A stretch of DNA of 62,000 nt from Bolinopsis microptera (lineage: Eukaryota > Ctenophora > Tentaculata > Lobata > Bolinopsidae), in the NCBI RefSeq assembly GCF_026151205.1, contig NC_087081.1:12482340-12544339 (forward strand), written 5' to 3'. A program made the position numbers and the translations under genes. This document shows, in pieces, positions 12,396 to 22,803 of this stretch. The stretch's first letter is position 1. Each line of letters starts with the position of its first letter. The notes beneath the pieces are model-generated. The model was given only the letters and a program-made list of their open reading frames with translations, had not been told where the DNA came from and did not search any database.

Positions 12396-12867
12396 TTGTC
12401 GGTAGAGAGGATTTAGTTTGCAGGAATGGATAGCGTTTCCAGATCTCTCGGGTCTGTTTGCTGCAGATCTGGGTCTGTTTACTGAAGATTGGTTGCCATT
12501 GTGGATTGCGATAACTGATCTCCATACGGCTGCTATCCTATATGTACTCATGTAGGCTGTGTCCTGTGATGTGATCGACAGCTTGTTAGTGTACGGCTAG
12601 CACAATCCTGTCCTTAAATAGTCAATCACGTATCGATGGATCAGATCTCAATGGATCAAATCAGCATTCGAACAATGGGAGCAACGTCACGAAATTACCC
12701 GTGAGTTTGTGAAATACGAATGTGAACCGAAATTACAATATGATCCGAAATTCGGACAGATGTCGCCAAAAACGACTCCTGTCCGACAGCGAAATCTGTC
12801 CGAAATCCCCAATTCGGCTGTCGGACAGATGTCGCTGTCGGACAGATGTCGCCCAATCGGGTTACTG

Positions 12868-14717
12868 TTAGGGTTAGTATAATAAATATATTTGTTTGGT
12901 CAATTGCACCGTTTAGCTCCACGTGGTTTCTTAAGCTTAAATACTTAACTGTCCTGTCAAGATAAAGTAAATCACTATCACCTCTCATTCTTAATAAGTT
13001 AGTAAGCAAGCATCTGTTCATTTTAAAACAGTCACCTCCCAATTTAGCAAGTTCTTACATCTATATTACAGTCTACACCCTTCAATAATGAGATAATATG
13101 TTTGGCCGGTAGAGGGTCCGCAGTAGTCCCATTACTAGGTGGTAATCCTGCGCGGTCGATCGCTTATTTCGAGACGTAATACAGCTTAAAAGTTGAAGAC
13201 AAGTTCAATCAAATGGATCTTTAGACACTTATTCATCTTTCGTGCAATTATCTTGAAGTAAAGTTTTTTAGAATGGAAATACTTTTAGCTTTACTGATGG
13301 AAAGTTTCACGATGTTCTAGAGTCAACGTCATCCATTTAAGTGACAAAAGGACGCTACATGTCACAGAATGACTTGATTTTCCGTTAAAAGTAGCCATTA
13401 GGTAACTTCATGGCCTTAGCAATGTTTATTTCGTGTTGGAAGTAAATTATAAGCTCTCTGTGGAATTTGGCTTAACGTGGTATTGACGAAATTTACGAAA
13501 TTACGTATAAATTGACAAAATGGCGACAAAATGGCGTACAAGGTCAACATTTGTAACGGAAACGAAATAGCGCGCCAAACAAGGTAGACTGACTCGAACA
13601 TTTCTCACGTGCGAGAGCTCTACTGCGCGTTCCACAGACTCTCTGGCGCCATTTCACCGAAACTGCAGTTGTTTTGCGACGTTTGTAGCTCGAGTTATAG
13701 TTCAAAATGTTTGCGAGTAGGCGTGTTTCTGACTTGACTTATATTATTGCGTTTATCAAATACACGGATATTTGTAAACTTATCATACTTTATGCTATCG
13801 TTTGGAAAAGTTATTTGTACATAGATTCCAGAAATTTTCATGATTGCATCATTTTATTACAATTTATCATGAGCTTTTGAAAACAGTCCGACGCTGAGCC
13901 CAAATTTCAGCAAAATAACGCCGTTTTTTCGTAACACTTTTTTTGATTCAAGGCCGTTTTAAAATCACGATATTCCAACAATGCAAGTTTTCCCAGAATT
14001 ATGGCCGTGTGTTCTGATCTCATCATCGTTAGAACTATACCATGATACCAAAAATTTATAAATCCGAGAAACAAAATAATTATTGATTATCACCTACCAT
14101 TACAGCATTACCTCATTACCTTAGCATTGCTGTACAGTGTACAACTACTATAAGAGTATAAGATATACATCCTTCACCAAAACTGATTTGTCCGCTTTCT
14201 ATTACTAATTTTCCGCTAAAAGTGCCACATCAGTGATCAATTAATATTGGTAAATAGCAATAATTTGAGTTATAGGTTGACCTCCCACTTAGAGCATATG
14301 TGGGAGGTCAACCTATAAATTACAGTTCGAGCTATTTCCAATTCGTGAATACGAATTTCGATTAAGGTCCAACTTATTAAGTGTCACTTTAACGTGTGAC
14401 AAATTTCCGATCAAATATCTCATAATCTGAAAATAACTGCATATTTAGAACTATTATATTAATTGTAATTGAAGATTCTTTCAGAATCACTTCATTCACT
14501 AAATCTTACAATGTGAACAATGAACAGGTAGTATATAGAGTATATAGAGGCACTGCAACTGAAAAAGTGCTGTCCTCACTACTTAAGAACATAGCAATCT
14601 AATCTAAAAATGGCAACCTAAGAACTGAAGTTAAGCAAACAGTTATTTTCCAATAATCGGTTTTTATACATACTTTTATACTCAAACTTATCATAGACCC
14701 CGTGTTGGTAACAGTGG
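12868..14717. other. Unassigned non-coding sequence
   Basis: No convincing coding frame, repeat array or RNA gene was recognised here except the inverted repeat at 14249-14338, listed separately. The stretch is AT-rich and not visibly duplicated elsewhere in the window. Confidence 0.6.
14249..14338. repeat. Inverted repeat / hairpin
   Basis: Perfect 19-bp arms at 14270-14288 and 14300-14318 (TTATAGGTTGACCTCCCAC and its complement) enclose an 11-nt loop. Imperfect pairing extends outward through AAATAGC at about 14252 and GCTATTT at about 14331. It could be a tiny foldback element; no target duplication was found. Confidence 0.8.
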
Positions 14718-14725
14718 ATAATATG

Positions 14726-14826
14726 CAGTGGCGAAACGTACCTAAGAGGCCGCAGCTGCACCCCCCCCCCCATCCCCTTCCGCATAGCAGGGGTTGCCGG
14801 AGTGTCGGGCGGTCGTTTCGCCACTG
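14726..14826 (+). mobile_element. Short hAT-like MITE, 101 bp
   Basis: Ends are a perfect 13-bp inverted repeat, CAGTGGCGAAACG at 14726-14738 and CGTTTCGCCACTG at 14814-14826. The CAGTGGCG start is typical of hAT elements and close to the CAGTGGCGTAACG ends of the 287-bp MITEs in this window. The interior contains a run of C at 14761-14772. No coding capacity. The flanking 8-mers do not match, so the target duplication is lost or the ends are incomplete. Confidence 0.65.
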
Positions 14827-14944
14827 ACTAGTGACTGCATGTATAAAAGTATAAACTATAGAGCCATGTAGGCATGTAGCATTCTGTACTTCTGTAGCTT
14901 TGCACAAACCAAGTCTCAGTCCTACACCCTACCTAGTAATAAGG

Positions 14945-14948
14945 TTAT
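14945..14948 (+). repeat. TTAT target duplication of element X (left)
   Basis: Matches TTAT at 17173-17176 directly outside the right TIR. Confidence 0.65.
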
Positions 14949-17172
14949 GGACACGTTCATTTGAGTTTGAGGATATTGGTAAATATAAGTGACCCTATTA
15001 AAAGGCACAGTGTAGTTGACTTTGTCACACTATGAAATTACACAAACCCTTGATGGTTAGGATAATCGTCTCATCCTTTAGGCTAACTTAGTCACATAAC
15101 GATATCTTAATCAGGTGATAAGATATCGCTTAAATACGGCCGGCACGGAAATGGTTACATTGTCACACTATAAACATGTGACAGAGTAAATATGGACCCC
15201 TTGCTGCCGTTTTTGACCAAAATTTTGAGTGTCCAGTTGATTGGATGGGTACATATGACCATTTCCTACATATTTGACGACTTTTTTCGTTAGATGGTGC
15301 ACTCAGGTTTACTCTGTCACACATTTAAGAAAATATGTGAACAATGTTTAGGTAACCCTGATAAGCAATGCTGAGTAGTGTAGGTTTATTTAATGGCCTG
15401 GAAGTGCTAGGAATTGTTATTATATCATATAGTCGTAAGGAATTAAAACACAGAAGGCACAAACAAGTTTACTTTGTCACATAATCTTGATGATATCTGA
15501 ACATGTGTGAAATTGAACAAATAATGATATACCAGCTTAAACCCCTTATATTACGTACTATGGATCAAACAACACTGCTAGTACCATGCACCAGTCACAT
15601 TAATCATTATCGGGTGGTAATATGTTAACAAATAACAGTGTCACAATTAAACTACCGCAACATGGTCAAAAATAGGGTAATTTTGTCACAAAAAATTATT
15701 ATAACTCTGTTAGCTCCTTGCTGGCAAAATAACTAGTTTATCGAAATTTTTATGATGATAAAGTCACATAGTATTCTAATAGAGGAATAGTTCTTTAAAA
15801 TAGGGGCAAAACATGTTTACTTTGTCACATCAGTTATTATAAGAGTTAGGTAATCGTCATCAGATTAACCGATCTTTTTCGTAGTATGGATCGATTAATA
15901 TAGGCAATAAAGCATCCTAATTCCTATGCCAATTTTAACACACTATCTTGATATTATTGGGGCAGGAAAAGTTAATTTTGTCACATTTTCAGTGTCTTTG
16001 ACAAATTAATCTAAAATTGTTAAACTTGAGCTTTGATGTTCTGAACAATATTCTACCAATCGTTTCTGAAAGAATGTTGAATTCTAATAGAGTTATAGAT
16101 CTTCAAAATAGGGGCAAGACATGTTTACTTTGTCACATCAGTTATTATTAGAGTTAGGTAATCGTCATCACATTAAAATTTTTTGTAGTAGTTTGGATTG
16201 ATTTATTTAGGTAATAAAGCAGCCTATGCTAATTTTTACACACTATCTTGAAATTGTTGGGGCAGGAAAAGTTAATTTGGTCACATTTTTAGTGACTTTG
16301 ACAAATTTAACCTGAAATTGTTAAACTTGAGCTCTGATGTTCTGGATGATATTCTACCAATCGATTCTGAAAGAATGTTGAATTCTAATACAGTTATAGA
16401 TCTTCAAAATAGGGGCAAGACATGTTTACTTTGTCACATCAGTTATTATAAGAGTTATTATAAGAGACTATTTCATTCTATAATCATTGTTTTTAACATA
16501 TTTACGATTTCGTATAATTTTTTGTGACAATGTAAACATCAACTGATCTTAACTTGCATCAACTACATTGTCATCATGTAAAGTTTTCCCGCCTTTCAAA
16601 CCAAAATCAGATATAAATAATTCGCCCAAAATTTTAAATTCCATATATTGTGACAGAATTAACCTCATTTCCCAATAACCAAGCTATTAGCTAACTATTC
16701 AAAGCCCTAAACTATTTTAGGGCTATGATTGGTACTCCGTACTTGGTAGATCAACCATCAAATAATGAGTAAAAAGGGTTTTGAGGACACCTCACAGTAG
16801 AATAGAGGTATGGTATTCTGAGTGTGACAAAGTTACCTAAATATTGCCTCGTAACCGTTCGATCCGTGCCCTTTAACCAATGTTGTATCATAATTGTTAG
16901 ATTGACCTAATCTACTATGTTTCAGACCAAGGAATGATAATTAGACAACTGCAGTTAACTAAGTCACACAAAATTTGACATTTGAAACATTATAGTGCCT
17001 AACAACAACAGATTTTCTTTCTGAGCAGTGCATATGGGAGTGTGGGTTACGTGGCTATAATGTTCAGAACTTCTGAACGTGCTAGGTTAATAGATGTCAA
17101 AATTAAGCCACTATCGTCAAAAACGCTATTATTTTTGTTTACCAATATCCTCAAACTCAAATGAACGTGTCC
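14949..17172. mobile_element. Element X: 2.2-kb non-autonomous TIR transposon
   Basis: A perfect 35-bp TIR starts GGACACGTTCATTTGAGTTT at 14949-14983 and is mirrored at 17138-17172. A 4-bp direct repeat TTAT flanks it (14945-14948, 17173-17176). No reading frame longer than about 70 codons exists, so it must be moved by a transposase in trans. The interior is dominated by recurring TTTGTCACA-type motifs in both orientations and a roughly 300-bp tandem repeat. The TIR does not match the hAT, mariner, piggyBac or MULE ends I know. A noisy second copy at about 4717-7240 sits in a different target, confirming mobility. Confidence 0.85.
15773..16470 (+). repeat. About 300-bp tandem repeat inside element X (2.3 copies)
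   Basis: Units begin ATTCTAATA at 15773, 16081 and 16382, spaced 308 and 301 bp. Each carries GGGGCAAxACATGTTTACTT followed by TGTCACATCAG and, in the full units, a GGGGCAGGAAAAGTTAATTT block. The third unit is truncated after about 90 bp. Confidence 0.85.
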
Positions 17173-17574
17173 TTATGCGATCATTACAGTATTCCATATT
17201 GTACACTCAAATTATCCAAAACCCCTGCCAATATAGGTTTAATCACGCCACAAGTTGATTCAAATTATCTCAACTTACGCAGGATTTGCGTTAAATCTGC
17301 AGCATTCGACTTTATATTTAACGGAAAACCTGCCAAAATAGAGCAAAACTGCCGAGAGTAGGCGAAAGGTGAGGCAGGTTTTGTGTTAATTTTGCAGGCT
17401 TTTCTATAAATCAACAACTCGATTAAATAATTACGTGAGATAAATCTCTGCACGAATACGATAAATAGGCAGGTTTTCCGTTAATTTTGCAGGAATCATT
17501 TTAAGACTTCAAATTGATTATCAGTCTTAATGTAAAACCTGCCAAATTAGGTGGCAGGTGGCAATGGCTGGAAG
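17173..17574. repeat. Region with dispersed GGCAGGTTTT boxes in both orientations
   Basis: GGCAGGTTTT occurs forward near 17371 and 17464, and reversed (AAAACCTGCC) near 17325 and 17533. Several are followed by TTAATTTTGCAGG. The boxes match the 85-bp tandem repeat at 11021-11260, so both belong to one repeat family. No coding frame is convincing; a short open frame at 17161-17361 starts inside the TIR of X and is not supported. Confidence 0.6.
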
Positions 17575-17639
17575 GGGCCTCATCAAATTAGAATGTTTTG
17601 AACTAAAATAAATCTACTGAACGACTTCCGATGAGTCTT

Positions 17640-17830
17640 AATGCCTGAAAAACTCCTGCCGGAGGCGGCGGTCTTCGGCCGCCGCCTCAGGCCGCCGCCT
17701 CCGGCCGGAGTGCACGCTTCGCGTGCACGAAAGAGGCTTGTAACGTGTACCAAAGGGGGTATAATAGTAAAGGGGGTGTAATAGTAAAGGGGGTATAATA
17801 GTAAAGGGGGTACATTATAGTATACCCACA
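17640..17830. repeat. GC-rich hairpins and 17-bp tandem repeat in Y
   Basis: GGAGGCGGCGGTCTTCGG-type sequence at about 17658-17707 pairs with neighbouring CCGCC boxes. GTGCACGC at 17710-17717 pairs perfectly with GCGTGCAC at 17721-17728 across a 3-nt loop. AAAGGGGGTATAATAGT then repeats about 3.5 times with a 17-bp period from 17752. Confidence 0.75.
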
Positions 17831-18892
17831 ATAAATGCACCGGTCGTGTTTGCCAGCACTGTGATATATATTCAGGGATAGACGCTTTGCCAGTCAATTG
17901 TAGCCTGTATTTAAGTGTCCATAGATTCAAAAGTATAAAAGATACAGCCATTTCCGACCACAGGTCTTGCAAATAATTGTTTACACTTAAGTTTACATTG
18001 TATACAAAAATTATTTGACGTCATAAACACCCCTTGATGACGTCATCAAGTTAACCGTTTTTAAAACTTGATTTTTGACAAAGTAATAACTTTTAAAATT
18101 AATTTTAAACCATTAAGAAGTAATTTTATTCAAAATCTGAGGAAATTTTTACCTTAGATAATTGTTCAAGCATTCTGAAAATCTACCGGAAAGTTTTTCT
18201 AGCTTGCTCCTTCATAAAGATATTCGTCATTGAAGTTTGTGCTTTTTTGAAGAATTATTTTATAAAAACGTCAATTTTGTGATTTAGTATTCTCTGGTGT
18301 TGGGCCATGCCTTTGGTTGTGGAGCTCAGTTCTGCTTCCTATAGGTATAAATTGTGCATTAGGCTAGTTTTAAAGTTAAAAATCGAAAAGTTGCACACGT
18401 GGGGACACGCCCGAATTGATAGAAAATTACTAAAATCACTGAAAATTGCTGTTTTCGTCATTTTCTGTCAACTTTAGAGTGCCGTTGTGATTACAGTTCT
18501 TCTTGAAATACTTTGAAACTTTGCATGCTTATCAAGCTATATTTAAAACAATTACATGCAAAATTTTACAGCGATTCAGTATTGGATGCGCACGCAACGT
18601 CCGCTCAAAGTTTGCACGTGCGAAAGGTGAGAATTTTGCTCATTCATGATTTCCAACAAATTCTGCTTTGCCACGACAGTTTAATGTCATTATATATGAA
18701 TTTAATGCCAACTTGAATGAGTATTAAGTGGCATATTCAGTCAGTGATCGACCGATATGCTTACCTAAACACAAGGAAATGTTTTTAAAGGAAAAATTTC
18801 GAAATCGTTGAAACTTCCTCCTTATTAATGAAGATATCAGTTTATATTTCGACTTTATAAAGTACCCTGACATTATAATCAAAAAGAAATAA

Positions 18893-19412
18893 TATTTTAC
18901 CAAAACCCATAATCATGGGTAGAGTGGACCGCTGCCAGTGTCTCTCTTTCCCAAACAAAAGGAAATGATATTAATTTGATTGACCGTTCTCAAATGCAAA
19001 ATGATACCGAGAATGAAATCGGTCGCTCGCTTTTCCCATTCATTTACAATTGTATAATAGATTAAGAAGAACTACCCAAAGGCAGCTGTACTCGGCAATG
19101 AAGATTCAATAAACTTCAACTTGTTCAATAAGTAATAACTACCACCCTTGTCCCTTACCCCGAAATACTAGGTATCGACCCGAACGCAACCCAAAGAGAT
19201 TTTTACAGCATCTGATTGATGTAATCAATCGAAACTTATTTATACAATTCGTAAGCCGTGAATGAATGGGAAAAGCGAGCGACCGATTTCATTCTCGGTA
19301 TCATTTTGCATTTGAGAACGGTCAATCAAATTAATATCATTTCCTTTTGTTTGGGAAAGAGAGACACTGGCAGCGGTCTACTCTACCCATGATTATGGGT
19401 TTTGGTAAAATA
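18893..19412. repeat. Long inverted repeat at the right end of Y
   Basis: The left arm 18893-19056 and right arm 19241-19412 are reverse complements with few mismatches and one 8-nt gap. They share GGTAGAGTGGACCGCTGCCA, the ATGATACCGAGAATGAAATC region and CGCTCGCTTTTCCCATTCAT. The spacer is about 185 bp. RNA or single-stranded DNA from this locus would fold into a stem of roughly 165 bp. Confidence 0.9.
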
Positions 19413-19562
19413 CTTAATACTGAACACTAATAGATTTAATATTTGACGCCAAAATCTTGCTCGACCGTGGTCATAATTTTTAAATCCTCTCACGTACCTC
19501 CATTATCATACTTCATGATATCATATAGGATTGTGACATGACGTTATTATTTATAATTATAA

Positions 19563-19749
19563 TGTATTATATATAATTATAATGTAGACAATGAAATACA
19601 CGTTTAGATTTTGGAAGGTAACTTAAACTAAATTATTTAACAAATACTAAACAATACTGAACAATACTGAACAATACTGAATACTAAATACTGAATACTG
19701 AATACTGAATAATGAGTACTGAATACTGAATACTGAATGAATACTGAAT
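19563..19749 (-). repeat. Inverted counterpart of the right flank, with ACTGAAT repeats
   Basis: The stretch 19563-19636 is the reverse complement of 22085-22144 with some mismatches (shared core TCTACATTATAA and CTAAACGTGT). It is followed by ACTGAAT/ACTGAACAAT repeats to 19749, the complement of the ATTCAGT array on the other side of the LINE. The LINE therefore lies between inverted arms. Confidence 0.75.
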
Positions 19750-19904
19750 GAATATGTATTTGCTTCATATATTATTGAATAATTGCCGTTTGCCTCTGAC
19801 CTTGTTTCCATGACCCAGGTAAACTGGATCACGCTCTGGTAACAGGATCGGCCCCCATGCCTGGGGTAACGAGGTAGTCAGGGGGAAGGTTAGCTCCCGT
19901 AAAA

Positions 19905-20378
19905 GTGGAGCCTTGGCTCAGGGGGAAGGTTAGCTCCCGTAAAAGTGGAGCCTTGGCTCACACTCTAATCTCCCTAAGCTTTGGGACAAAAGCGTATAGT
20001 CATTTATTGCTGATCACAGAGGGAGATATGAACGCCCGGCTTGGAAAGGAGAGTGAAGAAGATTCCCGTTGGTACTTTCATACTCGTACCAATCGGAATG
20101 GAGAGCTACTGAGAGACACTGCCCTGGAGTGCGGTTTGGAAATTACCAATATCCGCTTCAGAAAGAAGGTCAACAAGAGGTGGACCTTCTTATCCGATGG
20201 GACACTTAACAAAGGTCAGATTGACTATATCCTCATACGGCGGAAGTGGAAAAACTCATTAAAAAACACTAAAGTTTACAACACTTTTCAGTCGTTGGGA
20301 TCTGATGTAAGATCAAAGTTAGCTTTAGGAAAGGACACACGCCTCCGAAAAAAGTTAGCTATGATTATAGTGCCCTGA
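19905..20378 (+). pseudogene. LINE AP-type endonuclease, C-terminal part
   Basis: The frame contains EGDMNARLG at about residue 39, ELLRDTALECGLEITN, and GQIDYILIRRKW near residue 105. These match the AP-like endonuclease of RTE-type LINEs: the GDxNA catalytic motif and the DYIL strand. The N-terminal metal-binding part is missing. The usual SDH box appears as SDVR, losing the catalytic His. The ATG at 19905 lies in a duplicated segment, so the start is not meaningful. The frame ends at 20378, while homologous sequence continues downstream in other frames. Confidence 0.75.
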
Positions 20379-20661
20379 AGTCGGATGGTGAGCTTCAAAA
20401 AAAGTATGCAATTGAAGTTCGGAATAGATTCTCTGGCCTGGTAGAGGAGGATGATGGGGCCACTGAAAGCTACGGGAAGCTTATGGTTGCTATTGAGGCG
20501 GCAAACAAGAGCCTTCTGCCAAAGAAGACTCGACAAAAGCAGATTGACGCCTCAAATGACCCAAGAGTGGACAGTGCAAGGAGGGGACTGTTCTTGGCCA
20601 AGGACCAATACCATCAGGAGCCTTGTGAGGAGAAGAGAGAGGAAGTCGCCACAAAAAGGAT

Positions 20662-21492
20662 TTGTTAAAGGCCTGCTACAAAGAGGTAGAGGAGGAGATC
20701 AGGAAAGTTGAGGATACTGCTGATCGTTGTAAGAACAAGGAAATCTGGAAGCTTGTCAAAGATATTTCAGGGAGGACAAATCCCAGCTGTGGACTCGTTG
20801 AAAGGGGCAGCTCAACAGAACGTCTCGAGAACTGGAGTAAGCACTTCTCTGGGTTACTTGGACAGCCACCCACAGTCCCTGACAATAATATTCCGATCAG
20901 GAATATACATCCTCCACTGAATATAGAGGATGGCCCGTTCACCATTGAGGAACTACGTCTTGCCAAAAAGCATATAGTAGAAGGTAAAGCTTATGGTGAT
21001 GATGGTATCTCACCTGAAGTGATGAAGCGGGTGGACATCGATGACGTCATCCTGAAGTTCTGCAACGATGCACTATGTGATGGTCTCATGCCCGATCAAT
21101 GGAAGCTCAGTAATATTGTTCCTGTGCCAAAGAAAGGGGACCTCACTAAGACCGACAACTACAGAGGAATATCTCTGACATCGATAATCAGTAAAACTCT
21201 GAACAAAATGTTGCTGAACAGGATGAAGCCAAGTCTTGAGGAAGTTTTAAGAGACAACCAGAATGGCTTTAGACCTGGGCGCTCTACAACATCGCACATT
21301 CTTGCTCTACGAAGAATTATGGAGGTGCTAGAGCCAAAAACCATGGTTTTCATTGATTTCAAAAAGGCGTTCGATAGTGTGCATAGAGGTTTGCTCATGA
21401 AGATATTGAAAGCATATATATCTGAACATGACAGAGGAGGGCGGAGGAGAGTAGTCTTAATAGCTGTTCTGGAAACCACCTGGAAAAGGTGA
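20662..21492 (+). pseudogene. LINE reverse transcriptase, N-terminal half
   Basis: A 276-codon frame with the early RT blocks in order: KAYGDDGISPEVMK (about residue 110), IVPVPKKGD, NYRGISLTSIISKTLNKMLL, QNGFRPGRSTTSHI, and VFIDFKKAFDSVH with the first catalytic Asp at about residue 232 (nt 21355). After KILKAY the family sequence stops near 21425, and the frame runs through a deletion junction to a stop. The ADD catalytic block and thumb region are lost. A sequence upstream in another frame (20380-20660) also looks LINE-derived, indicating frameshifts. Confidence 0.85.
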
Positions 21493-22001
21493 CAGACTTT
21501 GTTTACCTTGGAGCATGGATAGCAACAACAGAGAGGGACCTGCTGGTCAGAAAAGCTAAGGCTTGGGCAGCCTGCCACAAGCTAAAGAAGATGTGGAAGT
21601 CTGACCTTAGAAGAGGACTAAAGATCCGTCTATTTGCTGCTACTGTGGAGGTAATACTGCTTTATGGTTCTGAAACGTGGACGTTGACAGAGCAATTGAA
21701 GAAACGCATTGATGGCTGCTACACTAGCATGCTAAGGATGGCACTAAATGTGGATTGGAACCAGCGCAAAACAAACAAAGAAGTCTATGGCAACCTACCG
21801 AGAGCAACCATGAAGATCCAAGAGCGTAGGATGCGACTAGCAGGCCATATCCACCGGCACCCAGAATTAGTCGCAAACCGCTTGCTACTCTGGGAACCAG
21901 CTCATGGGGTGCAGAGTAGGGGAAGACCAGCCATGACTTATGTTGATAGCATACGAGCTGACACGGGTCTCAACGACACTGGGCAGACTTATGGCGGATA
22001 G
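21489..22001 (+). pseudogene. LINE C-terminal region
   Basis: The frame contains TDFVYLGAWIATTERDLLVR, LLYGSETWTLTEQLKK and GCYTSMLRMALNVDW, then RRMRLAGHIHRHPEL and SRGRPAMTYVD. This is the conserved C-terminal region after RT in RTE-type elements. It starts at the deletion junction in a different frame from the RT half. The frame ends near the 3' end of the element. Related fragments occur on the minus strand at 29764-30420 (RT) and 45003-45170 (this region). Confidence 0.85.
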
Positions 22002-22150
22002 AGTTCTATGGAGACAGCGCATCAATACTCGGACGCTGAAGCCGCCTTAAGTCAGTCAAGTGTAAGTAAGTCATTATTGAATATAGTTTAGTTTAAGTTA
22101 TCTTCAAAAAGCTAAACGTGTGTTTCCTTGTCTACATTATAACAAACAAA

Positions 22151-22803
22151 ATTCAGTATTCATTCAGTATTCATTCAGTATTCATTCAGTATTCATTCAG
22201 TATTCATTCAGTATTAATTTAGTATTCATTCAGTATTCATTCAGTATTCATTCAGTATTCATTCAGTATTCATTCAGTATTCATTCAGTATTCATTCAGT
22301 TTTCATTCAGTTTTCATTCAGTATTCATTCAGTATTCATTCAGTATTCATTCAGTATTCATTCAGTATTCATTCAGTATTCATTCAGTATTCATTCAGTA
22401 TCCATTCAGTATTCATTCAGTAACCATTCAGTATTCATTCAGTATTCATTCAGTATTCATTCAGTATTCATTCAGTATTCATTTAGTATTCATTCAGTAT
22501 CCATTAAGTTCATTCAGTATCCATTCAGCATTCATTCGGTATTCATTCATCATTCATTCGGTATTCATTCAGTATTCATTCAGTATTCATTCGGTATTCA
22601 TTCATCATTCATTCGGTATTCATTCAGTATTCATTCGGTATTCATTCAGTATTCATTCAGTATTCATTCAATATTCATTCAGTATCCATTCAGTATCCAT
22701 TCAGTATTCATTCAGTATTCATTCAGTATTCATTCACTATTGTTTCACTATTCATTCACTATTCATTCAGTATTCATTCAGTATTCATTATTCATTCAGT
22801 ATT
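22151..22803 (+). repeat. 11-bp satellite, ATTCATTCAGT
   Basis: About 58 units with scattered variants (GTTTTC, GTATCC, CATCATTC). It passes directly into the 7-bp array. Frames through it read FIQYSFSIHSV-like peptides, which are repeat translation and not a gene. Confidence 0.95.

Larger units (their letters stand above)
11814..12858 (-). mobile_element. Decayed MULE (Mutator-like) element with 9-bp target duplication
   Basis: A perfect 9-bp direct repeat, GGGTTACTG, lies at 11805-11813 and 12859-12867, the length usual for Mutator-like elements. Inside, a perfect 33-bp inverted repeat (11833-11865 and 12820-12852, containing GCGACATCTGTCCGACAG) marks the ends. Between them is a minus-strand transposase remnant. 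TTAGGG sequence on both outer sides shows insertion into the telomere-like array. Additional CGACATCTGTCCG-type copies inside both termini (11891-11900, 12750-12810) suggest sub-terminal repeats. At about 1.05 kb it is heavily deleted. Confidence 0.75.
17575..19412 (+). mobile_element. Repeat Y (clean copy), probable non-autonomous element
   Basis: Defined by at least two further noisy copies in the first 10 kb, in both orientations. The left part is a GC-rich hairpin block plus a 17-bp tandem repeat. The middle is AT-rich with a GACGTCATAA...GACGTCATCAA segment near 18016-18050. The right end is a long imperfect inverted repeat (18893-19412). The left boundary is taken from the shared sequence starting CATCAAATTAGAATG and is approximate. 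No coding frame of useful length. The family is unknown; the hairpin end suggests a foldback or rolling-circle type, but that is inference. Confidence 0.6.
19782..22072 (+). mobile_element. RTE-like LINE, 5'-truncated and internally deleted
   Basis: An 11-bp direct repeat ATTATTGAATA (19771-19781 and 22073-22083) flanks it. The 3' end is GTAAGTAAG, a short tail as seen in RTE-type LINEs. A perfect 40-bp tandem duplication lies near the 5' end (19881-19920, 19921-19960). Coding remnants run endonuclease, RT and C-terminal region, all on the plus strand but in different frames. The part of RT carrying the catalytic ADD box is missing. It cannot be active. Confidence 0.8.

Noticed and set aside
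17161-17361. 66-codon frame starting in the right TIR of element X
   Set aside because: Begins inside the TIR and crosses into an unrelated repeat. No motif and no copy-to-copy conservation.
20288-21578. Minus-strand and alternative-frame ORFs across the LINE (20288-20536, 20451-20711, 20676-20966, 21159-21578)
   Set aside because: Shadows of the plus-strand endonuclease, RT and C-terminal frames.
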